A stretch of DNA of 64,000 bases from Stichopus chloronotus (Eukaryota; Echinodermata; Holothuroidea; Aspidochirotida; Stichopodidae): NCBI GenBank assembly GCA_021234535.1, contig CM037830.1, positions 10,633,252 to 10,697,251 on the forward strand. The letters run 5' to 3'. The notes beneath the pieces are model-generated. The model ran no database searches and was not told the origin of the DNA. It saw only the letters and a list, made by a program, of their open reading frames with translations. How positions within the stretch are numbered: position 1 is the first letter of the stretch; each line of letters starts with the position of its first letter. Of the stretch, positions 27,001-39,000 are shown piece by piece. Position numbers and translations under genes: made by a program.

Positions 27001-30000
27001 AAATTCATTCACGATGCATAATTCGTGATGCTACTCACCTATCCATTGCACCAATGTTGGTGCAACCGTCTATCGTACGGACAAGGACTTCCAAAAAGTT
27101 TTTCTTGGAGAGCAATTTCGTGGAAAATTCTTGCATGGCAAATTTGAGTTTTTCATTGTCAATTACTTCCTGTTGAAAATGAATGAGTACCATACAAACA
27201 TTGGATGATTAACAAACCCAACATTCCTCATTGAACAGAGTTACATTTGAGAGCATACAAAGGACCAAAGGATTGGATGGATTCCTTCAAGTTCAGATGA
27301 TGGGACATGTTGCTGCCTGTTTCTTTTGCATCTGTGCAATACCACACTAATTTTGTTTTAGAGTCTTGTACAATTAAGTGATCCATTACTTGGTTCAACC
27401 TATCTCCAGTTATGAAATATTGTAATTCCGCATACATTGTCCAGCCCATCCTAACTGTGATGCAAGACTGACACTTGCACGACTTTTGGCCACGATTTTG
27501 TCGTGGCAAGTCATGTCATTTTGGGGCACGAACTGGGAGGCTCCCGCAATGTTCACGCATAGTTCACGCATAGTTCACGAATAGTTCACGACGAGTTCAC
27601 GAACAGTTCACAAATGCGTGCCCATCAGTGTACACATTGACTCGAACTGGCACGACGAGTTCACGCATAGTTTGCGCATAGTTTATGCACTTTCCGCACT
27701 GGCACGACGAGTTTGCTCAATTCGGACAGTGTCGTGCCGACTTGGGCACGCCATATAAAAAGGGGGCCTCCCGAACCCCTGGTCATTTTTGGATTGGATG
27801 TGGAAAAGACAACATGCTGAATGCCAGAGACACAATCATTGAAGAGAAGAGAAGATGTCTATACCTGGAAGAGGCAGAAGAGCAAGAAAAGGCAACCCCA
27901 CCTCGAAGAAAGACACAAAGGAAAGTGTGGGTAAGGGAACGGTTGACCAGAAGGCACGAGTTTGGACAGTATGACAGTCTACTGATTGAACTCCACCTGC
28001 TTCACTGCATCACTGAGGTCGCTCTGGGTCACCCCGGTATCGGCGGTTGTGGTAGCTGTCTCTGTTGTTGGTGGCCTGGACTGCTTCCCCTTGCACTTGC
28101 CCTTCCCGGTGGTAGTAGATGCTTGGCTCTGGAAACCTGTGGACCTCACTTCATCATCGTCATCGTCGCTGATTGTCACTACAGCCGACTCTGGGACAGC
28201 AAACTGCTCACTGGGGACTGTCTCTCCCTGGACGATGTTTTGCGTCAGGAAATTCCAGGTCTCCATGGTCTGGTCGTCACGGGCACTCCTCTGTGGCTGG
28301 CCAGCCCCATTCTTCTTCTACTTCTTCATAATCTTCCCCACCATGGTTCTCATGTTCTCGTAGTGCTTCTTGCATTGGGGACCAGTGGCAGGAGGCTCCA
28401 GCTGCTCTCCGAATCGGTCCCACCAGCTGTTCTTGGCTGCCACATTGAGCCACTCCTTCTGCTTCTTGTCATATACAGCTGGGGGTTCTCTTTCACAATC
28501 TCGACCAACCTCAACTCCGCCTCTTCTGTCCAGCGGCACTCAGGGATTTCTTTCTTGGACACCCGGATCCGCTCCTTCTGCTGCCTGGTAGACTCGTCCT
28601 CACTCGATGGCTGTCTCTGGCTTTCGGGTGGATCCTGCTGTGTCTCCGGGATGACATCGACACTTGATATGGATGAGTGCGGGGGGAGGGGGAATGATCT
28701 CTCTCAGAGGTCTCTGCCTCTGACCTGTCGGCTTCTTGCCTTCTCTGCTTTGCTCTTCCTCGTGTCTGCTTTGTTTTAGTCATGTTGTCTCTGTGATATA
28801 AGTTGTACCTTCGCTGGCGATCTCTGGGATGGCGAGCAGTGACCAGGAAGCCCCATATATACCCCCGCACCGACACGAGCGCCACCGTCACGCAGTAGTC
28901 GTGAACTGCTTGTGAACTGCTCATGAACTCGTCATGAACTGCTCGTGCCATGCGCAAACTGTTCGTGAAGTGCGTAAACTAGTCGTGAACTGCTCGTGCC
29001 ATCAATGCGTCAAGTACTGTACACGTGACCGTGACAGTGGGAAGGCACAGCCACGATGTGACGGGCACCAATTCGTGAACATGTCGTGAACTACTTGTGA
29101 ACTCGACGTGGGCTGTTCGTGAACTATTCGTGGCAGTTTGTGACAGTTGTGGAATGGCGCGCACTGGCACGCATCCGCCTGCATCGTCCCGACGAGTTCA
29201 CGACGAGTTCACGAACAGTTTACAAATAGCTCACGACCCGGTCGTGACCAAAATTTTGAACATTTCAAAATTCTCGTCCCGACATGGCACGCAGTCACGA
29301 CAGGTTTATGCACATTTCACGCCAGTTTACGACTAGTTTGGGCATTGGCACGACTCGAGTCGTGCCAATGCGTGCCACAGAATCATGCAAGCGTCAGCCT
29401 TGCATAAGGCACTAATAATCAATCATTGTGAGAAAGCACACTTTGTTTGATTGATCCAAAGACAATGAATACTCAGAATTTCTGCATGCATATTACTCAT
29501 TCTCTCTTACTCATAAGCATTAATTAAGCACTCATTATATGCAATCATCTGAAGGAAGCACAGTATACTGAATTGATGCAAAGACAATGAATATTCATGA
29601 CTTCTGTATGCACCTTACTTACTGTCTTAACCATAAAACAATAAATCATCTGAATGGAACACAGAAGAGTGGACTGATGGAAAGACAATGAATATTCATG
29701 ATCTTTCATGAAGTTCAACAGACTGACAAAATAGGTATGGTGGCTTAATATTGTTGATTCTGTTTCTAGACCATAGGTGTGTAGAGTTTCCACAGAAACT
29801 AGGACAGACATGATGAAGGCAGTCAAACACAAAACTGTAGATCAAAGCTAACACTAATCAGAAAAACAAATACTATTACAGGAAACATGATATGTAATGT
29901 AATAGTAATTGAGTCAAAGCAAACATGTCTCAGGTTCTCAAGTGTGAATGCATCAGTTAAAATTTAACATAAATAAGAGGAAATGATGTATAAAGAGAAT

Positions 30001-33000
30001 CACATGTGTATTTTCCTTCACACATATCACTTTTCAAGTACTTTGTTTTACCAACAAAATACATGATTGTGTAATAAAATACGAGCAACACATACAAGAA
30101 TAGATACACAAGAAAAGAACAAGGAAGTAGACTAGCAGTGGGAAATCATACAGGATATTGTGCAGTTTCACCATAACTTCCTCATGCAAGGAAGTAAAAT
30201 GCAATAACAGAAAACACATAAATTATCAGAACCAATAAGTTTTAATTTCTGGACTAACCACAGAAGAAGAACATTTCCAAAGATATTGAAAAGTAGAGGG
30301 CAAGTTGCACTCAATACAAAAATATAACAAAGGAAGGTCACACTTCAAGGAAGGTCAAATTTCTCAGACATAATTTTTTAGAGGACTTTTAATTGTAACT
30401 TAAACCTTTATAGCATAATACACATGATAAATTGTGCAACACTGATTCATAAAGGAAAGGAATCTTCTCTGTAATTCAACTGTATATTCAACATATTGTT
30501 ATGCAGCATCCATCCTACATGGAGGATAAACATAAAGACATTCAAAGTGCTAAGAACCATAAAAGAGACAGAACAATACAAGAAGAATAAAAAGCAAAAA
30601 TCTGTGAGACAAATAAAATCAAACATTGCACACTCAATAGCCATGAGTGTAGTGGTTTCACTGATGTGCTTCTTCTCCAACGATCCGATGGATGACGTCT
30701 TTATCGCAACATTGGCCAACCTCTGATCCAACATTTTTGCTATCAAGCTTGTTCTCTCCTGGAAAATTTTCATTTTAAGTATGATGTAATCTCTGAAGTG
30801 CTTTTATCACAATTCAAAAGTCATTGCAACTATTAATGGTATTTTCTACCTTTTCAGATAAAAAAATACCCTTCATGTGACATTTCTATCCTCATTCACA
30901 GATTAATGTCACCAGTGCTAAGATACTTTAAGGTTGCTGTACATCAGGAAACACTGGCATCTAAATTTCCCTGATCTGATGATTTACCTATACTTGTGGA
31001 AGTCGGCCAAACCCGAAGTCCGATCCCATTATCAATTGATCCCTAAATGTGTGGTAATTATAGAGACAATATCATCACACGTCTATCTCTTTAATGACAA
31101 TGATATCAACTCCAAAAACAACAATTGTCTGGGATATATTGGAAATAGTTCTTACCTCTGAAGGTTGAGATGGTGGTTCAACCTGCAACCCCAAGAAGAG
31201 CATGTTCAAGATGTACTGTCTCTTAGAGTGTAGAGGTATAATCTGCCTCTGTTCCAAGGCTGAATCAAAGTCATGCATAGTTGTTTGCAGAGTTGCAAAG
31301 ACTGTCAACAAAGCATACAATGCAACAAAGTATGTTACAACTACGTACTGTTACACTGACATGTAAATAATGGATAACAAGTACATCACATGCAAAGTTA
31401 TGAATTAACTGTAGTACATGCGGCATGGCTGATAACAACTGAGTGCCTTCAAACATGCATCATGGTTGGTAACAAGTAACCACTTGTGACACATAGAGTG
31501 TTGTTGGTAACAAGTAACTATTACGAACTCATATTTTCATCATTTACACGTTTCTTTTTTTTTCACTCAATATATACAGTTTAATATTCCAGTAGAGATA
31601 CTGAGCACATAGATGAAAGGAAATTGAAAAGACACTTGTATTGATTCGTAATGGACTTTCAAAAAAAAAAAAGAGAAAAGAAAAGAACAAGTTAAGTGAA
31701 ATCAAATTTCAGGAATGAAGTCTGATAGAAAATTTTGTTCAGCTTACGTGATTTAAGGTTGCCACTGACAGAATCTTGTATTTCACGCATCTGAATTTCG
31801 AGGTCCTTGATTTTATCACCTTTCTTTTTCCTGATGTACCACATCCATACCATAATACAAAATAGTATTATCACCAGAAAGACAAAGATGGGTATAGCGA
31901 TTTGTAAGATCAGGAAGAGCTGGTTGACATACCTCACAGGTCCTAATCGGAAGTATAGGTTGGCATGCTGTACCTATGACAGGGAAAAAACAAAACAAAA
32001 AAAAACAAAGTATACACAACCTTCATAAAGGCAACAATTACAGTCTGGCAACAAGAAAGTGAACATGAAACAGGGTAAAATATTCAATTGTTGGAAAATG
32101 TTCTATGTAAATTTTTGTTAAGGTAATACTGACTTCAACTACTAACCATCAACTTGACTTTCCTGCTAAGGCCTTTTTACATAAGGGGACTGGGACAAGA
32201 AAAGACAAGAGAATAACACAAACAACACTTTGTTTTTTCATTTAACCTTGTGGTACAGTTGCTTTCAGCATGGACTTTGCAGGGCAAGAACTCATACTCA
32301 TTGCCCCTAAAATCAGGCTTTGCATCGACCAACAAGGGAAAATATCTGAACCACAAGGATATAAATTACACGCTTACCTCTGGAACCAAAACTGACAAGC
32401 AGCTGGTTTACTTTAAACATAAGAAATGCAATTATGAAATCTCCTTTGGCAGCTATTCTTCACAGTGGTCATCACGAAAGTTGATTAAGTACTTCTGCAT
32501 CAGCTTTGGACTATGCTGTTTTCATACTTGCAGATTGCTCTATCAGGAACCATAGTAGCATAGCCTAATAGTTCATTATTACGTTACCATCTTTCAAAGC
32601 AAATATTACTTTGATCAAACTATTGTAACAGCCAGAGTTACTTACAGTGACAACAGGGAGATCTCCTTGAGTATCATTCCCGTAACGATCCCCCGCTGCT
32701 GGCTGATCCTTGGGAGGTGTACATAGTACAGAGTCTTCATTTAGACTAATTACCTCACATTCCTCCGTACCAATATAAACTTCAACATCTATTTCCTGAC
32801 TGCCTGCACTCAAATTGGTGCCCTTTTGAAACGAACACACCATTATTATGATAGTTGAGTTTTTTCTACTTGAGTAAATTTGAAAACATATGAAAAAAAG
32901 CACCATGTCATAAGCAGATTTTACAATATGTCAAACTTGTACTCAAATCATAATTGAATAATAAAATGACCATTTTTTTACATTGATTTAGCTGTAAGTC

Positions 33001-36000
33001 ACACAATGACAATTTTACTAATGCAGAACCAGTTTAGAAGCGCTGTTTCTCCAATCATTTAAACAAAATGTGTATAAACTATTAAACTCCATTACTCTCA
33101 GATGTATTGTTCAAACAGTTCAAACTGTAAACAGGGATGGGGGGATATACTGAAAAATATCTGAATACTGCTATTAACATATGTATTATGTGGCTCAGAT
33201 ACTAATGAACAATATTAGGGTATCTAAAGAAATATTCAGCAGTAACTTCTACTGACAAAATTATATTTGACATATGCCTCAACAGGTAGATATACCAGTG
33301 AGTGTATCATCATCAATGTTCATCGCCAGTTTGATAATTACAGAGTGTGACAAGGAAACATTCAAAAACAGTCTGTGGGGATGACATATTTGAGGGTGAA
33401 ATTGAGAATGTTCAAATATGATTTCTATCTCGGGATAACACATCAGATCCACCATTTTCAACTTGGTATTTCTCTAAAAGACTGCAGGTTGGAAGTTTCA
33501 TCGTCACATTTCATAAAACAAATAAAGCAAAAGTTGCAGTAATAAGCAAAATAACCACCAAGAAATTATTCTTCTTTATTCCAAGCAACATTTTTTTTTT
33601 AGGGATTCTGTAATTGATTAATCCTCAACAAGATCTGAAAAGTAGCAGAAAGTGCACCATAAACACCATTGGGTTCTAAATGGTTTTATATTTGAGAGCT
33701 ACCTTCATCAAATTTCTTTCCATTTCTTTTCATACTTAAGCCATGTGGGAGGGACTTCTTTGAATGTCTACAGAGCAGTCCTGAGGCTACACAATTTGGT
33801 TGGATAATACAGTAAATACTTCAATAGAGTCTAAATCTTGATGTCTAAAAAAGGTATTACTAATCAGCCTGCTTTGAATACTAGCATTTGGGCTTATGTT
33901 CCATTTATTTGACACATGCTTAAAACTGTCTTGGTGAGGTAAGAAAAATAAGAAAACACATGGCAAAAGGATGAGAAGTACATACACATGTAACAGTGGT
34001 TTTCCAGACTAAGTGTATCTTACAAAAGCATACGTGATACGCCTGCAAGGTTACGTTGACATAACTCACCTCCAGAGTTAATATATTAGATTCTGGTCTG
34101 AAATTCATGATGGTGAACCTTTTATAATCTGGATTTGGCACATACATAATCTCTTCATCAGCGTTCATTGACCAGTTGACGAGGCTGCTCACTCCATCCA
34201 TTATAAATCCAACCTCAACCTTCCCTCCATCTTGCGTAGCTCTCCTCCTCCTTGCGCCGGTCAATCTGATTGCAGGAGACTTACAGGTCATTTCATTGCC
34301 ATCTTCATCTTTATGTATGCAATTCTGTTTGCAAAGATTTGATACGATGGACAGAAGGATAAACACCTCCAAGCTTTACTTACATAGCGACTATTATCTA
34401 CATCTTAGAGATTTAGCAGAAAGTGCTTTGCAACTTCTTGGATATGACAAACTTTTACTTCTCTATGTAATAGAAATCTTCTGATAACTTTGGTAGCAAA
34501 TGACCAATAAAAAATTTCATATACACAGCTCTTCAAGTGAATGAAACAAAAGATTTCTAGCAAAGGAAATTTTAGGGGGTGTAGGGAAGAACAGAGAAAA
34601 AAAAAAAGATAGTGAGATTGTCCAAGTATATCCACAAGAAATGACTTATGAAATTAGTACATGTTACACCAAAGCCACATTTGCCACAGTGGGGGTGGGG
34701 TCTAAAATGTCAAGGATCAGTAGCAATTACCGGGCCGATACAGCATTTCCACAGTTACAAACACGTACCAGTCACATATATCATTTTGGATTGTGGAGAC
34801 TGAAAACCTGCTACTGCCATAAGGTCTTTGAAGTGATGATGCCTCGTCACCTTAATTCACAAGGAACTACAAATACTTTATACAGACTTTTGTCAATAGG
34901 TCAATTTCAATATCCACAGAATATGCATTATATACAAAACAGCTGTCTCCAACAAGACATACCTTGCTGGGTATGTAGTGGTTAACACTGACAAAGTTAC
35001 TTCAACATCCATAGTGACTTTTAATTTATATTTGCAGTTGTGACATTCATTCCAGAAACTGTATTTATGTTTAGTACAGTCAGCTGACAGGTTTGCCATC
35101 TAATTTCTACATTCTCCTTAGATTAACTGTATCTACAGGAGAAGCAACTTTAGCAAGCTGTGGCACGTGAGGAAAGTACAGCCTGACAAAGGAATATCAC
35201 GCAGCATCCAAAATTCCTATTGAACAGAAATAAAATGATAAAGAAAATAAATGACCAAAGGTGGAAAAGCAATTATCCAAAAATAGGCTTGCAATAACTA
35301 AATATCTTGTTCTCAAATGTTACACTCACTATACATTCCTACCTGCAAGTCACAATTTTCTCAGTTTATTGATATTTAGTTGGTCCAGCATCAGTCTCAG
35401 AAGTCACATTATTCACAGCAGTAACATTAATAATTGACACAAACTATTTTATTTTTGTCTCTTTTTTTTTCAGTGACATCATCTATATACATCACTTGTA
35501 TGAATTCATGGACAGCACCTATCAGGAGGTTCCTAACAGTAAATTACTAAAGGGTAAAATAAAGCAAATCAAAGAACAACATATATCAAAAAGTATTTAT
35601 TAATCACAAAAAACTTGAATAACAGCTCTTTTTACAAAAGTAAATGTCATAGCTTTGACTCCTCCATCTATGATACTAATATGTCTTGCAGAAAAAAAAA
35701 AAGGGCTAAGATCACAGAGACTACACCATAGTTGCTCAAACCTTTATGAATCCCACCCATTCTCCTACCCACCACCACACAGACTGGGAGTTTTCTAGCC
35801 ATTGTTGACGAACGTTTGCTTCTAGGTATGCCACTAAACAGAAAGTATATGGAGAAGGATACCGAATGTTCATTCCTTCCGTACCATGAGGATGTAGAAT
35901 GATCATTCCTTCCATACTATGAGGATAAAGGAGGATCATTCCCTCCTTACTGTGAGGATACAGAATGTTCATTACTTCTTTACCAGGAGGATGCAGAATG

Positions 36001-39000
36001 ATCATTCCTTCCCTACTATGAGGATACAAAATGATGATTTCTTCCCCAATGTTCATTCCTTCCCTACAGTGAAGATATAATATGATTATTCCTTTTCTAC
36101 CACGAGGATAAAGAACCATTCCTTCTTTGCCATGAGGATATAGAATAACCATTTCTTCCCAGCTACCCAGAGGGATATAGAATTACCATCCTGTGTATAA
36201 TCAGCACCATACTAAATCACTTTATTTTGAATAATGCATATTGCTCAACTTATGTTACATCCTAATATTGAAACTATTAAAGAAATAGATAACCTCTTAT
36301 TAAATTAGCTGAATTTCATTAGTACGAAATCATACCTCCTGACTATTCTCTTCATCTACAGTAAAAACGATTTTTGGCATCTTTATGACATCAAGTCTTT
36401 CACCAGAAACAGTCAGTAAGTTTCCTCCCCTGCAAATATAAAGGAAAAACATAGGAGTATAAAGTAAATCTTGCCACTTGTGTTACAGGGGACAAACTCA
36501 GAAAAAGCTGGATTAATGATGATGATAAAGGTATGTATGACTTCAAATTCAAGTACAAATTTAAGACTTCACAAAACACACTTCACAAATTGTGTGAGGG
36601 CAAAAGGACTTGTTTCATAAATGGCTTTTCCTTACCATGCAAGTTTTGGAAGTTACGACAGTTGGGTAGCTAGAGGTATGTTGAAGCAGACGTTTAAGTT
36701 AATTCAAGGCAACAGGAAAAGTTTGCAAAGGATTTCCATATGTATGGCATGGATTCACCAACTTACGCTTTTATAAAAGTAGTGGGATCCACACTCAAGA
36801 TTTCTGGATCCTTTTTGTAAACAAACATTTTCCGATCATCTGAAGATACGTTGTAACCATCAAATGACAACGTCAGGGTGTGGTTACTGTCAACAGAGGA
36901 GTTGGTATTGGTGCACTGAACACAACTAGAGTTTATTCTGTTGAAGGAAAAAAAAAAACTGGTGACATATCTATGAAGATGTAATGGTTCCAATGCCATA
37001 TTTACTGAAGGCAGCACAGCTGGTAGCAACATTCATGCACACTCATTGATCTTGGTGTCATCATGCATTTGTTTACATATCAGGCCAGATGGGACAAGAT
37101 TCCTTTACTGGAGTAGTTACTTGCACAGTTGCTAGGGGTCAATGTTCTTGCCTGTCATACTCTATTCAATAATCAGCTGCACATGCTGTCACTCCCACGT
37201 CAAATATCTCGTTATCGCATACATTTGTATATGTACTGCACAACAAAGTGTGGTTGAGGGAAACTTACTTTGCTGGAAAGTACAGTCTTGCTTAGTGTTA
37301 CTTGGGGTAGAGTTTTTAATGATTCCCTACAATTCCTTACCATTCAGTATTCAATGATCATGTAAATGAATGTGTTATTCATCCCTCCATGATTCTGGTT
37401 GTTAAGAAGTCATAGCCAAAAGCAAAACTTCAATTACTACAAAATGCAACCGTATCCATGATAAAAACATGTTGCACCTCCGAAGTATCTTTGGAAGACT
37501 GAATTACCATTTTCTACAGTACTAGCCATCAAGACACTTCAGTTCATCTAACTTTGAAATACTGACTTAATGTGTTTAGAAAAGTCTCAGGATAAGGCCT
37601 TGAAGGCATCTTAAATAACCTTTGACAATCAAAAGGCAGCATTGAGAAACATATGCAGAATATATGAAGCTCCATCAAATTCTCCTGTTGAGTCAGTGTG
37701 ATTTTCAGTGTGTCAGTTGACCTTAACTGATCTACTGACCAAATTAAAATCAAATGCAGTCCACATGTCACTATGATAACTCTTCATTCAAATGTGTTAG
37801 GTCCAATCTAACTATGAAACCTCTGCACACAAGTGACTTTTGAAATATATCACATGCCGCAGAAACTTACTGCTAAATTAAATGAAACACATGAAACATC
37901 AAGTGCTTGCCTGAAAAGATCTTTGGCATTCAGGACAATAGTAGGCATCATTTAATCTCCAACATGGGAACTTCAAGCAAAAGTGTTCAGCTGTAAAGAG
38001 CTTTACTTTTGAAACATTTTTACAATTTGAGTTAGTTGACCTTCAACAGATCTCAAACTTACAAAACAGCTAACTGGCATACCACCTACTGACACCTACC
38101 TATTGAAATACATGCTTTGCACTTTTTGTGTGTCCACTTCCTGGAGAAATTGTTTTTCAATTTTTTTCTAAAACCTTCTTCAAAGCTTTTTGAACAGAAC
38201 TAAACTATGACACTGGTGAAAGAGTAATGGATCAGCTATTAAAAGATCTCTTGCTCTGTTTGGACTACAACATGCAAAGACAATAATGCTTTTAAGTAAC
38301 TTTTCTTCTGGCATACTATGTTCACAGTAAAGTGGACAAACAAAGAAACAAAGCCACCACAACTGCATTATCCCTTTGATTGTCAGGAAAGTTGAGAAGT
38401 ATGTCACAGAAAGCAAACAAGATATGGGTAATAAAAATACATTTTGAAATTTGTATTTTAATGTAGCATAGTTTAATGACTTATCTTTACTCAAAGGTTT
38501 ATTGAACTTTTTACAAGGGAAACGACACTGGCTCAAAGAAACAAAATATCCACATCTATCTCTTGTATTTAATTGAAACCATTTTGGGACAAACTTTGAT
38601 GGAATACCTTCACTCACTGACTTACACATGAGTAATCGGTGAACTATGTAAAATGCCTTTGCGTGGTTTACAAGTAGAAAGAAATAACAAAAAAAAGAAA
38701 GTTCTACGAAATAACAATTTAGCATTAAGGAAACATACGATCTGATCTGGCAATCTTGGTCCCCGAGAAAAGCTTCAATGTTCCTTCCAGTGTCAAGGTC
38801 TGTACCACTGATGGTAATCAAAGTCCCTCCTGATGCAGGACCCTTCTTAGGATCAAAGGAACTAAATTTTGGACTCTACAATAGTCATTAGAAAGATTAA
38901 AAGTTGGAAAAAAAAAAATTCCTTGAAAAATGTAATTATAATTGTGTGACTCAAGAAGCATACATTACGAGTAACTGCTTTTCTTTTGTATTAAATCTGA

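Larger units (their letters stand above)
27461..29404. mobile_element. PIF/Harbinger-like DNA transposon relic (1.94 kb)
   Basis: The two ends match as inverted repeats: TGCAAGACTGACACTTGCA on the left and TGCAAGGCTGACGCTTGCA when the right end is reverse-complemented. All differences in the first 24 bases are transitions. The flanking trinucleotides are TGA and TAA, which could be a mutated 3-bp Harbinger target duplication; a 2-bp AT duplication is the other reading. Inside lie the start of a Harbinger transposase on the plus strand and a Myb/SANT-like gene on the minus strand, converging as in complete Harbinger elements. Each is preceded by a TATA box. GC content is much higher than in the flanks. 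Both genes are broken, so it cannot move by itself. Confidence 0.82.

Noticed and set aside
28002..28779. Long continuation of the plus-strand frame after the Harbinger transposase start
   Set aside because: It is the exact antisense of the Myb-like gene. The composition (Leu/Cys/Gly-rich) is what antisense of its Ser/Thr/Lys-rich sequence gives, so it is not transposase.
35736..36152. 138-residue repetitive open frame on the minus strand
   Set aside because: Product of the 33-bp minisatellite, whose unit length is a multiple of three; no start, splice or family evidence.
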